Positions 18,081-27,582 of a stretch of 43,435 nt of DNA are shown one piece after another. The stretch spans positions 1 through 43,435 of the forward strand of contig CALZUQ010000022.1 of the NCBI GenBank assembly GCA_945829425.1. Direction: 5' to 3'. The notes beneath the pieces were generated by a model. That model saw nothing but the letters and a program-made list of their open reading frames with translations, did not search any database and was not told where the DNA came from. The stretch's first letter is position 1, and every line of letters starts with the position of its first letter. This stretch comes from an uncultured bacterium (GTDB lineage: Bacteria; Bacteroidota; Bacteroidia; Bacteroidales; Bacteroidaceae). Position numbers and translations under genes: made by a program.

Positions 18081-18146
18081 TACTGGATAATACATGCTGC
18101 ATTGCTTTTTTCGGCGATATTTCTTGCATATAATGTGAGAATTAGG

Positions 18147-18154
18147 TATTTTTG
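18147..18154 (+). promoter_or_regulatory. -7 promoter element for the DUF6078 gene
   Basis: TATTTTTG matches TAnnTTTG, 21 bases before the ATG at 18176. Confidence 0.6.
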
Positions 18155-18175
18155 CAGAAACAAAGATATTTAATT

Positions 18176-18601
18176 ATGATAGACAAGGAATTATTGAGGA
18201 AAACGGGGACGAACATAACGATGTGCTTCCTCGAAGGCTGCCCAAAGGCAGAGAGGTGTATCAGACACATAGCATACGAGATGCTCGGCGACCAGAAGGC
18301 TTGCGGAAGTACCGTCATGCCCTCGTCGCTGAAGGACGGAGAGTGCAGCATGTTCGCCGAGGCTGTGGCAAAAAGCTACGCCAAAGGGGCGAGACGACTC
18401 TTCGACGAGGTAAAGATGAAACACTACAAAACGCTGAAATTGAAGGTGACAGGAATACTTGGAGGGAGGGCAAGTTTCTATCGCTGCATAAGGGGCGAGA
18501 AACTCATCTCGCAGGAACAACAGCAGCGCATAGCCGAACTGTTCGAAAGCTACGGATATAAGGCAGACAACCTCTACGATGAATATGAATTCACGTATTA
18601 G
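18176..18601 (+). CDS. DUF6078 family protein
   Basis: A 141-residue soluble protein. The N-terminal half carries a conserved cysteine pattern (MCFLEGCPKAERCIRHIAYE, later KACGSTVMPSSL and DGECSMFA) characteristic of the DUF6078 family of Bacteroidales. The C-terminal half (LGGRASFYRCIRGEKLISQE, then RIAELFESYGYK) looks like a small helical regulatory domain. Five cysteines in the first 55 residues suggest metal binding, but that is inference. The start is the ATG at 18176; an upstream TTG overlaps the promoter and is not credible. Monocistronic, between two terminators. Confidence 0.78.
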   Translation: MIDKELLRKTGTNITMCFLEGCPKAERCIRHIAYEMLGDQKACGSTVMPSSLKDGECSMFAEAVAKSYAKGARRLFDEVKMKHYKTLKLKVTGILGGRASFYRCIRGEKLISQEQQQRIAELFESYGYKADNLYDEYEFTY

Positions 18602-18620
18602 ACTGAGGGGGAGGCTGTTT

Positions 18621-18651
18621 AGGTGGAGTTAATATACCCCACCTTTTTTTT
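18621..18651 (+). terminator. Intrinsic terminator of the DUF6078 gene
   Basis: AGGTGG (18621-18626) pairs with CCACCT (18639-18644), with a 12-nt AT-rich loop, followed by a run of seven further T. It is 19 bases after the stop. Confidence 0.8.
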
Positions 18652-18731
18652 ATTCTTCTTAGCTACTGCCATGACACAGATGTTAGGGGAAGGCGGAAAC
18701 AAGACGAACTTTCTCTCCAATAGACGCATGG

Positions 18732-18819
18732 TTTTGTCACAGTTGTTTCATGCCTTTGTCACAATCGTTCCATGGCTTTGAAACAAGTGTGACAAAGCCA
18801 TGGAACAACTGTGACAAAA
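18732..18819. repeat. Large inverted repeat, MITE/REP-like element
   Basis: The arms 18732-18763 and 18788-18819 are 32 bp with two mismatches. Each arm is built on a 22-bp motif beginning TTTGTCACARTYGTT; a second copy starts in the spacer on each side, so the element is two direct 22-bp units followed by two inverted ones. The RNA or single strand could fold into one long hairpin. No transposase or open frame is inside. Confidence 0.85.
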
Positions 18820-19057
18820 CGTAAGGGGATCTTCGCCATGCGGGGCGACGACAATCCGCCCGCTGTAACAGGCCTTAGACCGCCCCATTGTCGGTTAACG
18901 AAAATAAACAGTTTTACATGCTTACAAACTGTACGTTTTCTTCAAAAATAGGTAATTAATAACAAGAAAAGAGCCGTTTTTATTAATCCATGATAAGTAG
19001 AAACATGTTTTAACACTATTTTCAAATAAAAATTTTTAATTTTAAGCAAAAAACAAC

Positions 19058-19065
19058 TAACTTTG
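19058..19065 (+). promoter_or_regulatory. Candidate -7 element for the Ig-like repeat protein gene
   Basis: TAACTTTG matches TAnnTTTG and is followed by the common CAGTC. It would give a 5' leader of about 450 nt; no clear nearer promoter is seen. Confidence 0.45.
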
Positions 19066-19216
19066 CAGTCGAAAAGAACACCGCTGTTATATCACTGCAG
19101 GAAGACTGTTTTCGATAAAGCGGAGAAATGCTTTTGTATTTTTATCAGGTATAACAAGGAATAGACAATAACGATATAAAACAAATAATGGCGGGAATAA
19201 AAACCGCACCAAAGCA

Positions 19217-19264
19217 CAGGTAAAACTTACAACCGACAAACAGGTAAAACTTACAACCAAAGAA
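19217..19264. repeat. 24-bp tandem duplication in the leader of the repeat-protein gene
   Basis: Two copies (19217-19240 and 19241-19264) share CAGGTAAAACTTACAACC and differ only in their last six bases. Confidence 0.8.
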
Positions 19265-19520
19265 AAAAGGTAAGAGAACAAGAAAAGATTTTGGAAACAG
19301 GAGAAACAGGAAAAGGAGGTGATTTCTTGTAATATAAAACACAGTCACAGAAAGTCAATAAGCTGAAGGCAGGCGGGTCGTATTTCCACAGAATACGGCA
19401 TTGTGCTGTTTTCCTCTTGCTACGCCCAAGATTACGGAGCAACGCTGTTTTCCTCTCAAACCCAAGACATAAGATTTCTTTTTATTATTTCACTATATTA
19501 TTAATTAACATTTAGTTTTT

Positions 19521-22160
19521 ATGAGGTTAAACATTACAAAACTTTCAATGGCTAAGTACCTTCTCGCTGGTGCGCTGTTGTTTGGCGGCAATTATACCGC
19601 TCAGACAGTTGCTGCACAGTCGTCACAGGAGGTAAGCGCTTTGGAGATTACAACTGTTAACCCAGCACCATCAGAGACAGAGTCTGTGGAGAGTCTTTCT
19701 ACTATCACTCTCACCACAAACTACCCGGTTTCTGTGCAGTCGGGCAACGTTGTAAAAGTGTATAAGGACGGCGATACAGAAGTGGAGTTCTGCAACGGCA
19801 CACTTTCTGTAAGCAATGGGACCACAGTTACTGTAACTCTCGAGACAAGCCTTACAGACTATGGTCGTTACGCAGTGGTAATACCTGACGGAGCAATATC
19901 TTCAATAGGTATGTCTACAGGTGACATCACTCTGACATACAAGGTAGGTACATTCGAGTCGGTTTCTGTGCTCCCTGCTACTGACAAGGCTGTTGAGTCT
20001 CTCAAGGAGGTTACTATCTTCATGTCTGACCGCGTAGGCGGTGTTCTTGACGGTGCTAAGCTCAACGTTTACAAGGACGGTGACACTGAGGTGGCTTACA
20101 CTACTGCTACTATCGACTTCCTCAACAGCAACTCTAACGAGGCTACCATTACTCTCGCTGACGAGCTGACTGAGTACGGAAAGTACACTATCGTTGTTCC
20201 TGCTAACGTTATCTTCGACAAGTACTACAACGGTGAGGACGCTGTTATGTCTGGTGCTACAGGAAATGCGGCTTTCGAGCTGACATATCAGGTAGGCACA
20301 TTCGCTCCAGTATCTGTGCTCCCTGCTACTGACAAGGCTGTTGAGTCTCTCAAGGAGGTTACTATCTTCATGTCTGACCGCGTAGGCGGTGTTCTTGACG
20401 GTGCTAAGCTCAACGTTTACAAGGACGGTGACACTGAGGTGGCTTACACTACTGCTACTATCGACTTCCTCAACAGCAACTCTAACGAGGCTACCATTAC
20501 TCTCGCTGACGAGCTGACTGAGTACGGAAAGTACACTATCGTTGTTCCTGCTAACGTTATCTTCGACAAGTACTACAACGGTGAGGACGCTGTTATGTCT
20601 GGTGCTACAGGAAATGCGGCTTTCGAGCTGACATATCAGGTAGGCACATTCGCTCCAGTATCTGTGCTCCCTGCTACTGACAAGGCTGTTGAGTCTCTCA
20701 AGGAGGTTACTATCTTCATGTCTGACCGCGTAGGCGGTGTTCTTGACGGTGCTAAGCTCAACGTTTACAAGGACGGTGACACTGAGGTGGCTTACACTAC
20801 TGCTACTATCGACTTCCTCAACAGCAACTCTAACGAGGCTACCATTACTCTCGCTGACGAGCTGACTGAGTACGGAAAGTACACTATCGTTGTTCCTGCT
20901 AACGTTATCTTCGACAAGTACTACAACGGTGAGGACGCTGTTATGTCTGGTGCTACAGGAAATGCGGCTTTCGAGCTGACATATCAGGTAGGCACATTCG
21001 CTCCAGTATCTGTGCTCCCTGCTACTGACAAGGCTGTTGAGTCTCTCAAGGAGGTTACTATCTTCATGTCTGACCGCGTAGGCGGTGTTCTTGACGGTGC
21101 TAAGCTCAACGTTTACAAGGACGGTGACACTGAGGTGGCTTACACTACTGCTACTATCGACTTCCTCAACAGCAACTCTAACGAGGCTACCATTACTCTC
21201 GCTGACGAGCTGACTGAGTACGGAAAGTACACTATCGTTGTTCCTGCTAACGTTATCTTCGACAAGTACTACAACGGTGAGGACGCTGTTATGTCTGGTG
21301 CTACAGGCAACGAGGCATTCGAGCTGACATACCAGGTAGGTCTCTTCGACATTGCCAAGGTTACTCCAGAGCCAAACTCTGACCTTAAGACTCTCAAGGA
21401 GGTTGAGGTATTCATGACAGCTCCTGTCGGTGGCTTCCTCGACGGTGCTAAGCTCAACGTTTACAGAAACGGCGACTTCGTAGCTACCGCAACTCTCGAC
21501 TGGGCTACCGAGCCTTACGGAAATGACGTTCGCGTAATCATAGAGGAAGAGCTTGCAGAATACGGCGACTACATGATTGAGATACCTGCAGGTGTTATCT
21601 TCGACAAGTACTACAACGGTGAAGACGCATTCATGACCGGTGCAAGAGGCAATGAGGCTATCCAGCTCTTCTACCACGTAGGTCTCTTCGAGGTTGCAGC
21701 TACAATGCCTGAGAACGGAGCTACCGTAGCAAGCTTCAACGAGGTTACTGTATTCATGACAGCTCCTGTCGGTGGCTTCAACGAGGCAGCTAAGGCTTCT
21801 GTAACAAAGAACGGTGTTGAGGTTGCTACAGCGACTATCGACTGGGCTTCATCACCTCTCAGCAACGACGTAGTACTCATTCTCGACAAGACTATCAACG
21901 AGGACGGCGAGTACACTATCACTATACCTGCCGGAACAATCTTCGACAGCAAGTACGACGAGCTTGACCCATTCTTCAGCGGTGCAAAGAGCAACGAGGA
22001 GATTGTGATTACAATCAAGGTAAGCACTTCTACAGGCATTGAGAACATCAATGTAGAGGGTGGCAACAACGCTGTCTACAGCATCTCTGGTATGCAGACA
22101 AAGAAGGTTGTAAAGGGCGCTGTAAACATCATCAACGGCAAGAAGGTATTCGTAAAGTGA
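19521..22160 (+). CDS. Secreted protein with seven Ig-like repeats, four of them near-identical
   Basis: An 879-residue exported protein. A signal peptide (about 1-32, TAQTVAAQSS) is followed by a first diverged repeat (about 40-145), four near-identical 116-residue repeats (about 149-612, each with SVLPATDKAVESLKEVTIFM, a DGAKLNVYKDGD strand and IFDKYYNGEDAVMSGATGN), then two more diverged repeats. The tail VYSISGMQTKKVVKGAVNII and NGKKVFVK resembles the end of T9SS-type sorting domains in Prevotella. The beta-rich, Asp-rich repeats suggest Ig-like domains, perhaps Ca-binding; the function is likely adhesin or surface layer, by inference. Codons favour GCT, ACT, GTT and CTC far more than neighbouring genes, as in highly expressed genes. 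Repeat number may be variable or mis-assembled. Confidence 0.8.
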   Translation: MRLNITKLSMAKYLLAGALLFGGNYTAQTVAAQSSQEVSALEITTVNPAPSETESVESLSTITLTTNYPVSVQSGNVVKVYKDGDTEVEFCNGTLSVSNGTTVTVTLETSLTDYGRYAVVIPDGAISSIGMSTGDITLTYKVGTFESVSVLPATDKAVESLKEVTIFMSDRVGGVLDGAKLNVYKDGDTEVAYTTATIDFLNSNSNEATITLADELTEYGKYTIVVPANVIFDKYYNGEDAVMSGATGNAAFELTYQVGTFAPVSVLPATDKAVESLKEVTIFMSDRVGGVLDGAKLNVYKDGDTEVAYTTATIDFLNSNSNEATITLADELTEYGKYTIVVPANVIFDKYYNGEDAVMSGATGNAAFELTYQVGTFAPVSVLPATDKAVESLKEVTIFMSDRVGGVLDGAKLNVYKDGDTEVAYTTATIDFLNSNSNEATITLADELTEYGKYTIVVPANVIFDKYYNGEDAVMSGATGNAAFELTYQVGTFAPVSVLPATDKAVESLKEVTIFMSDRVGGVLDGAKLNVYKDGDTEVAYTTATIDFLNSNSNEATITLADELTEYGKYTIVVPANVIFDKYYNGEDAVMSGATGNEAFELTYQVGLFDIAKVTPEPNSDLKTLKEVEVFMTAPVGGFLDGAKLNVYRNGDFVATATLDWATEPYGNDVRVIIEEELAEYGDYMIEIPAGVIFDKYYNGEDAFMTGARGNEAIQLFYHVGLFEVAATMPENGATVASFNEVTVFMTAPVGGFNEAAKASVTKNGVEVATATIDWASSPLSNDVVLILDKTINEDGEYTITIPAGTIFDSKYDELDPFFSGAKSNEEIVITIKVSTSTGIENINVEGGNNAVYSISGMQTKKVVKGAVNIINGKKVFVK
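19965..21307. repeat. Four in-frame 348-bp tandem repeats inside the Ig-like protein gene
   Basis: Units begin at 19965, 20313, 20661 and 21009. The first three look identical at the DNA level by eye, and the fourth is identical up to 21307 before diverging. Period 348 bp = 116 codons. Identity even at synonymous sites points to recent duplication or gene conversion. Confidence 0.93.
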
Positions 22161-22214
22161 TTGTGACACACGGGTAAAACGATACCCGCAAACAACACTT
22201 GAAACAATAATTAA

Positions 22215-22247
22215 GGGTGAGCCAGTTTTTCTGACTCACCCTTTTTA
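22215..22247 (+). terminator. Intrinsic terminator of the Ig-like repeat gene
   Basis: GGGTGAGCCAG (22215-22225) pairs with CTGACTCACCC (22231-22241) with one mismatch and a T5 loop, followed by TTTTT. Confidence 0.88.
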
Positions 22248-22279
22248 CGTGTCTCGTCATGACCACGTCATTAACTTAT

Positions 22280-22380
22280 GTCTTCATGAACACGTCTTAT
22301 TCCATGTCTTAATGAACGCGTCTTATTCTATATCTTAATGACCACGTCTTATTCTATATCTTCATGTCCCCGTCTTTTAT
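22280..22380. repeat. 26-bp tandem array containing the stop codon of the EIIC-like gene
   Basis: Units at 22280-22305, 22306-22331 and 22332-22357 are 26 bp each with few differences, plus a partial fourth to 22380 inside the coding end. A weaker copy precedes at about 22254. The minus-strand stop TAG (22354-22356) belongs to the unit and recurs one unit downstream. Confidence 0.88.
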
Positions 22381-23409
22381 CCACCCCATGCGGCGTAACG
22401 GCAAGGCGACAAGAGGAGTGAGGACTGCCGGCAAAAGGAAAGAGATGAGGAAGAGCGCCGACCAGTCAGAGAACGTTATGGCGGAGCGTGCCCCTGCAGC
22501 TGTCTCAGCCATCCAGCCTGTATAAACGCCTATCTGACCTACCAAGCCACATGTGCCCATGCCGGAAGATATGGCAGGACCGTTCATCTCCAAATGGAAG
22601 AGGCAGGTAGCGAGAGGTCCCGTCACAGCACTCACCACGATAGGTGCTATCCATATCCTCGGGTTGCGTACTATATTACCCATTTGCAACATGCTCGTTC
22701 CGATACCTTGCGAAACGATGCCGCTCCATCTGTTCTCACGGAAACTTACTACCGCAAAGCCTACCATCTGTGCGCAACATCCGGCGAGTGCAGCACCTCC
22801 TGCAAGTCCCGTGAGTCCTAACGCTGCACATATCGCAGCAGAACTGATAGGCAACGTAAGGCAGATACCCATGACGACAGACACTACGATACCCATGACG
22901 AAAGGCTGCTGCTCCGTAGCCCATATTATCAGCGTACCCACGCTGCTCGCCGCATTGCCCACCGCAGGCGCTATGGCAAGAGCGAGAGCCACGCCAACGA
23001 CTATCGTGGCAAGAGGTGTCACGATGATGTCCACCTTTGTCTTCTTCGACACCGCCATGCCTGCCATTACAGCGATAAAAGCTATGACATACACTGCCAA
23101 AGGTCCTCCAGCACCACCAAGACTGTTGGCTGCCGCACCTACCGTGGCAGAAGAGAAGATTACAAGGGGTGAAGCCTTCATTGAGTAGGCTATGGCTATC
23201 GCCATGGCAGGACCTGCCATAGACTTTGCGAAGTCACCTATCTCCACCAATGCCTCAACTCCTGCCTGCTGACCTATCGTAGAAACGATTGTACCGATCA
23301 GGAGGGAAGCGAAAAGTCCTTGAGCCATTGCGCCCAATGCCGTCACGGCATCGCTGCCAAGCTTACGCAGCGTCATTGCCGACGTCTCTGATTGTTCTGT
23401 TCTGTTCAT
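22354..23409 (-). CDS. PTS EIIC-like / PfoR-family membrane protein
   Basis: A 351-residue membrane protein with about ten helices, very rich in Gly and Ala. Segments such as GPAMAIAIAYSMKASPLVIF, a GGAGGPLAVYVIAF helix and LPISSAAICAALGLTGLAGG match the PTS_EIIC_2 (PF13303)/PfoR family. That family is related to sugar phosphotransferase permeases, but no EIIA, EIIB or HPr gene is nearby. The substrate and even a phosphotransfer role are uncertain. It lies downstream of asd but is separated by a terminator, so it probably has its own promoter in the 178-base gap. Its last codons lie in the 26-bp array. Confidence 0.8.
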   Translation of the reverse strand: MNRTEQSETSAMTLRKLGSDAVTALGAMAQGLFASLLIGTIVSTIGQQAGVEALVEIGDFAKSMAGPAMAIAIAYSMKASPLVIFSSATVGAAANSLGGAGGPLAVYVIAFIAVMAGMAVSKKTKVDIIVTPLATIVVGVALALAIAPAVGNAASSVGTLIIWATEQQPFVMGIVVSVVMGICLTLPISSAAICAALGLTGLAGGAALAGCCAQMVGFAVVSFRENRWSGIVSQGIGTSMLQMGNIVRNPRIWIAPIVVSAVTGPLATCLFHLEMNGPAISSGMGTCGLVGQIGVYTGWMAETAAGARSAITFSDWSALFLISFLLPAVLTPLVALPLRRMGWIKDGDMKI

Positions 23410-23513
23410 AATAAAAAAACTAAAACCTTGCTGTTCGTTGTTCTTGTAAGGGGAAGAGTCGGAAATACGGTTCTAAACAACATAACCGGCACCCACCTTT
23501 ATTATAACGTATA

Positions 23514-23565
23514 TAAAAAAACCTCGCCTGACGTTTGCTTATAATGCCCACATCGTAGCGAGGTT
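23514..23565 (-). terminator. Intrinsic terminator of asd
   Basis: On the minus strand AACCTCGC (23558-23565) and GCGAGGTT (23520-23527) form an 8-bp stem with a 30-nt loop, followed by TTTTTT. It starts 22 bases after the asd stop. Confidence 0.8.
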
Positions 23566-23586
23566 ACTCTATTTCATGCGGAGAGA

Positions 23587-24645
23587 TTACTTTACATTCC
23601 CCACCTTTATGAGATATTCAGCTATCTGAACGGCGTTCAGGGCTGCTCCCTTGCGTATCTGGTCGCCGGAGAGCCAGAATGTCAAACCGTTGTCGCATGA
23701 GAGGTCTTTGCGTACACGTCCTACATATACGTCGTCCTTGCCTCCAGTGAAGAGCGGCATAGGGTAAGGGAGGTTCTCCATGGTCTCCTTCGTAGCGTCG
23801 GCGTTAGCCTTATTGCCCACCTTCTTTGGGTCGTCGATGAGCGTTACGCCTTCTGCTGCAGCGAGAGCCTCCTGAGCCGCCTCAACGCTTATCGGTTCGT
23901 CGGTCTCCACCCATACTGCCTCAGAGTGGGCACGCAGTGAGGAGATACGCACACACATTGCCGAGCAGCGTGCGTCGGTGTGCATAATCTTCTTTGTCTC
24001 GTTGAACATCTTCATCTCTTCCTTTGTATATCCGTTGTCTGTGAAGACATCAATCTGAGGAATGACGTTGTATGCCAGCTGATATGCAAACTTGTTCACC
24101 GTAGGCTCCTCGTCGTTTGCCAACTGCTTGTACTGCTGCTGCAATTCTGCCATTGCCGCAGCTCCCGCTCCTGAAGCCGACTGGTATGAGGCAATATGTA
24201 TGCGGTTGATATGCGAGAGACGCTCAATAGGTTTCAGACATACCACCATCATTATCGTCGTGCAGTTAGGGTTGGCTATGATGCCACGTGGGCGCACGAG
24301 AGCGTCCTCGGCGTTACACTCCGGCACTACGAGGGGTACATCATTGTCCATACGGAACGCGCTGGAGTTGTCAATCATGACAGCACCAAACTTTGTGATA
24401 TCCTCGGCATATTCCTTTGACACCCCCGCTCCGGCAGAAGTGAAGGCGATGTCTATACCCTTGAAATCATCACCATGCTTCAGAAGCTGCACCTCATGTT
24501 CCTTGCCACGGAAAGTGTATTTCTTTCCGGCGGAACGCTCTGAACCAAAGAGTACAAGCTCGTCGAGAGGGAAATTCCTCTCTTCAAGGACACGGAGAAA
24601 CTCCTGTCCTACTGCGCCACTGGCGCCAACAATTGCTACTTTCAT
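23587..24645 (-). CDS. asd: Aspartate-semialdehyde dehydrogenase
   Basis: A 352-residue enzyme of the USG/Asd family, converting aspartyl-4-phosphate to the semialdehyde with NADPH for lysine/diaminopimelate, threonine and methionine synthesis. The N terminus has the nucleotide-binding loop [11 protein letters not shown]. The catalytic cysteine is in [12 protein letters not shown] (Cys 128). The substrate-binding [15 protein letters not shown] follows, and the catalytic His is in [13 protein letters not shown]. Length is normal for the family. It follows trkH after a 124-base spacer and is ended by its own terminator. Confidence 0.96.
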   Translation of the reverse strand: MKVAIVGASGAVGQEFLRVLEERNFPLDELVLFGSERSAGKKYTFRGKEHEVQLLKHGDDFKGIDIAFTSAGAGVSKEYAEDITKFGAVMIDNSSAFRMDNDVPLVVPECNAEDALVRPRGIIANPNCTTIMMVVCLKPIERLSHINRIHIASYQSASGAGAAAMAELQQQYKQLANDEEPTVNKFAYQLAYNVIPQIDVFTDNGYTKEEMKMFNETKKIMHTDARCSAMCVRISSLRAHSEAVWVETDEPISVEAAQEALAAAEGVTLIDDPKKVGNKANADATKETMENLPYPMPLFTGGKDDVYVGRVRKDLSCDNGLTFWLSGDQIRKGAALNAVQIAEYLIKVGNVK

Positions 24646-24723
24646 CTTTTTACCTGTTTTGTTTCTATTGTTATTATTGTCATTATTTCTTATGCTTCAC
24701 ACATTCCTCCTCCGTCATTACTA

Positions 24724-24779
24724 TTCCCCAGTTGTTCTTACTCTCTTGTTCTTCCTCAGTTGCTCTTACTCAGTTGTTC
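24724..24779. repeat. 14-bp tandem array containing the trkH stop codon
   Basis: Four exact-period units (starts 24724, 24738, 24752, 24766). On the minus strand the first is GAACAACTGAGTAA, followed by GAGCAACTGAGGAA, GAACAAGAGAGTAA and GAACAACTGGGGAA. The trkH stop TGA (24770-24772) is within the first unit and is repeated in the next. Confidence 0.9.
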
Positions 24780-26230
24780 TTCCAGAACTCCGGAGTGAAC
24801 AAGATCAGCACTGAGAAGAACTCGAGACGTCCTATCAGCATCATCACAGCACAGAACCATTTGCATAAGTCTGGCAGCTCCTCCCACGACATCGTAGGGC
24901 CTATCTCCACTCCGAGTGTTGGCCCGACGTTCGAGAGACACGACAGACACATCGTGATAGAGTTAATCGGGTCAATGCCTATCGCTGCGAAGAACGTGGC
25001 AGAGAGTAAGAACAGCCCGAGGTACAGCCCGAGGAAAGGCAGCAGGCGGTTTCGCGTTGCCGCAGGGATTATCGTCTCCCCAACCCGTACGGGCAATACC
25101 GCATTAGGGTGTAGAATCTGCCGGAACTCATTCCGTATTATGCGCATCACTATCACGAAGCGCACGCACTTCACTCCTCCCGCCGTACTGCCGGCACATC
25201 CTCCTACGAACATCAATATTCCGAGTATTATCCATGTCACATGCGGCCACTGTCCTGCATCGTCGCTGAAGAGCCCTGTACTTGTCAGGAACGACACCAC
25301 CTGGAAGAGAGCGTATCTGAACGCCGGCTCAACATCGTAGTGCATGTCTCGCATCAGGTAGAACATCACCAACGCCGTACATACCAGTATTATGGACACA
25401 TACATGCGGAACTCGCTGTTGTTCACCAAGTCTCTGAATTTCTTTCTCGCCAGTGCCATATACATCATGGTGAAGTTTATGCCGGAGAGGAAGCAGAACA
25501 GTGCTCCGGTGTATTCTATAAACGGCGAGCCGAAGAACTCCGTCGAGGCGTTATGCGTTGAGAAGCCGCCGGTCGCTGTCGTCGTCATAGAGTAGTTTAT
25601 ACAGTCAAAGAGCGACATACCCCCGCAGTAGTACATCACGGCACACGCCACGGTGAGTATGATATACACCATCCATATAGCGTGAGAGTTTGTCGACAGC
25701 CTCGGGTGCATCTTCGTGCGTATCGGTCCTGTTGCCTCAGCCGAGAAGACCTTAACGTTGCCGCTGCCGACAAGCGAGGGCAGTAGGGCTATGGTGAAGA
25801 ACACTATTCCCAAGCCGCCAATCCATTGCGTCATGGTACGCCAGAAGAGTAGCCCGTGAGGCAGCACCTCCACGTCGTTGAGTATCGTAGCCCCTGTGGT
25901 TGTAAACCCGGATATTGTCTCGAAGTACGCATCCGTCACGTTGTCGATATACCCTCCTATCAGAAAGGGGAACATACCGAAGAACGAGAATATTATCCAT
26001 GTCGCCGTGACGAGGAAATAAGCGTCTCGACGGCTGAGGTTGTTCTCTGCCTCCCTGCCGTAGTACCTCGCCGCCGTGCCTGCCACCGCCGTGCCGGATA
26101 TGGTATATAGGAACGGCAGTGCGTCATCTTCCTTATAATACAACGATATAAGCAGGCAGAGGAACATCAGCGAAGCCTCCAGCCACAGCAGCGAGCCGAT
26201 GATTTTATTTAATATCTTCCAGTTCAGCAT
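24770..26230 (-). CDS. trkH: TrkH-family potassium uptake channel subunit
   Basis: A 486-residue membrane protein with the four pore-loop repeats of the Trk/Ktr/HKT superfamily. The filter regions are visible as ISGFTTTGATIL, TTTATGGFSTHNAS, SFLTSTGLFSDDAG and CLSNVGPTLGVEIG, each with its conserved Gly. It forms the K+-conducting pore in the inner membrane. The cytosolic regulator trkA ends eight bases upstream, and dxs overlaps trkA, so dxs-trkA-trkH is one operon; asd follows. The C-terminal FWKNN and stop lie in a 14-bp tandem array. Confidence 0.95.
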   Translation of the reverse strand: MLNWKILNKIIGSLLWLEASLMFLCLLISLYYKEDDALPFLYTISGTAVAGTAARYYGREAENNLSRRDAYFLVTATWIIFSFFGMFPFLIGGYIDNVTDAYFETISGFTTTGATILNDVEVLPHGLLFWRTMTQWIGGLGIVFFTIALLPSLVGSGNVKVFSAEATGPIRTKMHPRLSTNSHAIWMVYIILTVACAVMYYCGGMSLFDCINYSMTTTATGGFSTHNASTEFFGSPFIEYTGALFCFLSGINFTMMYMALARKKFRDLVNNSEFRMYVSIILVCTALVMFYLMRDMHYDVEPAFRYALFQVVSFLTSTGLFSDDAGQWPHVTWIILGILMFVGGCAGSTAGGVKCVRFVIVMRIIRNEFRQILHPNAVLPVRVGETIIPAATRNRLLPFLGLYLGLFLLSATFFAAIGIDPINSITMCLSCLSNVGPTLGVEIGPTMSWEELPDLCKWFCAVMMLIGRLEFFSVLILFTPEFWKNN

Positions 26231-26238
26231 AACTCACA

Positions 26239-27582
26239 TCATTTGAACAACTGCTCAATCTTCCGGATATTCACATCGTGCGAGAACACCATGACCTGGT
26301 CGCCCGGCTCTATCTGCGTCATGCCAGATACGAGCATGCCATGCCCGTCGCGCATCAGGCCGCCTATTGTCACTCCGCGGGGTAGTCCGAGGTCCTTCAC
26401 CACCTTACGTGTTATCTTCGAGTTCTCTGACGCCGTAAACTCCGCCACGTCGGCGTTGGATGTCATGAGGAACTTCACGTTGCGCAGATCGTCGTCGAGC
26501 AGCATCTGGTATATCCTTCCCGCCGCAATGATTTTCTTGTTCACTATGGTGCCTATGTCAAGACTCTCAGCCATAGAGATATAGTCGAGGTTCTCCACCT
26601 GCGCTATCGTCTTTCTCACTCCCCTTCTCTTTGCAGCGAGACATGCCAGGATATTCGTCTCGGCATTTCCTGTCAGCGCCACAAACGCCTGAGTGTTTGA
26701 GATATTCTCCTCGCGCAGCAGCGACATGTCCCTTCCGTCGCCGTGTATCACAATGACGTTCTTTTTGTCTATCAGCTCATTGAGTTTGTTACATCTCTCC
26801 TCATCACACTCTATGATCTTGAGGTTCATATACTCCGGCATGGTATGTGCCGTGCGCACGGCAGCCTTGTCGCCGCCCATGATCATGACGTTACGCACGT
26901 CCTCATAGTCCGCCTTGCCAACGATTTTCCGTATATACGGGATATACTCTTTCCTCGTCATGAAATATGCGAGGTCCTGGTCTTCGAGCATGTCGAAGCC
27001 ACCGGGTATAATGGTGTCCGGCCCGCGCTTTATCGCCACGACGTGGTATGGGTCTGCCGGCCCGCAGAGGTCTTTCAGCGGAATGTTGAGTATCTCTGCC
27101 GAGGTGCGCATCTTTATTGCGAGGAGCACCAGTTCTCCGTTGAAGATGTCCCAGCGCTGCCTTACCCACGTCATCTTCAGTCCTTTCACGATATCCTCTG
27201 CTGCGAGCACCTCAGGGTATATCAGTGCATCGACCCCGCACGTAGGGAATATCTGCGGTGTCTTAGGGTCAAGATATTCGAAGTTGTCTATCCTCGCCAC
27301 GGTCTTCTTTGCTCCCAAAGCCTTGGCAAGGACAGAACATGTTATGTTTGTCGTCTCCTCCGGCGTTACGGCGATGAAAAGGTCTGCTCCGTCCACGCCA
27401 GCTGCTACAAGCGCCCTGATGCTTGTCGGCGTAGCTGTTATGGTCAGTATGTCACACTCCGTCTCCAAGGGTGCCAGCTTCTCGCTGTCGGCGTCAATAA
27501 GCGTACACTCCACCTTCTCTGACGCAAGCAGTCTGGTAAGGTGGGTTCCCATAGCACCGGCACCGGCTATTATCACTTTCAT
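26239..27582 (-). CDS. trkA: Trk system K+ channel regulatory subunit TrkA
   Basis: A 447-residue cytoplasmic protein with two TrkA-N/TrkA-C (RCK) tandems. The first Rossmann motif is [20 protein letters not shown] at the N terminus, the second [19 protein letters not shown] near residue 235, and C-terminal RCK domains follow each. It binds NAD(H) or nucleotides and gates TrkH. The start is the ATG at 27582, which overlaps the dxs stop as ATGA; the residues encoded further upstream lie within dxs and do not fit. Confidence 0.95.
   Translation of the reverse strand: MKVIIAGAGAMGTHLTRLLASEKVECTLIDADSEKLAPLETECDILTITATPTSIRALVAAGVDGADLFIAVTPEETTNITCSVLAKALGAKKTVARIDNFEYLDPKTPQIFPTCGVDALIYPEVLAAEDIVKGLKMTWVRQRWDIFNGELVLLAIKMRTSAEILNIPLKDLCGPADPYHVVAIKRGPDTIIPGGFDMLEDQDLAYFMTRKEYIPYIRKIVGKADYEDVRNVMIMGGDKAAVRTAHTMPEYMNLKIIECDEERCNKLNELIDKKNVIVIHGDGRDMSLLREENISNTQAFVALTGNAETNILACLAAKRRGVRKTIAQVENLDYISMAESLDIGTIVNKKIIAAGRIYQMLLDDDLRNVKFLMTSNADVAEFTASENSKITRKVVKDLGLPRGVTIGGLMRDGHGMLVSGMTQIEPGDQVMVFSHDVNIRKIEQLFK

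Larger units (their letters stand above)
18652..19520. other. 869-bp intergenic region before the repeat protein
   Basis: No credible gene. It contains the large inverted repeat at 18732-18819, a promoter-like box at 19058-19065, a 24-bp duplication at 19217-19264 and, near 19400-19460, a duplicated GCTGTTTTCCTCT. Bases 18840-18900 are GC-rich and 18900-19060 are very AT-rich. Confidence 0.6.

Noticed and set aside
19902..21677. 591-codon open frame on the minus strand
   Set aside because: It is antisense to the four identical repeats of the Ig-like gene and owes its length to their periodic sequence; no protein features.
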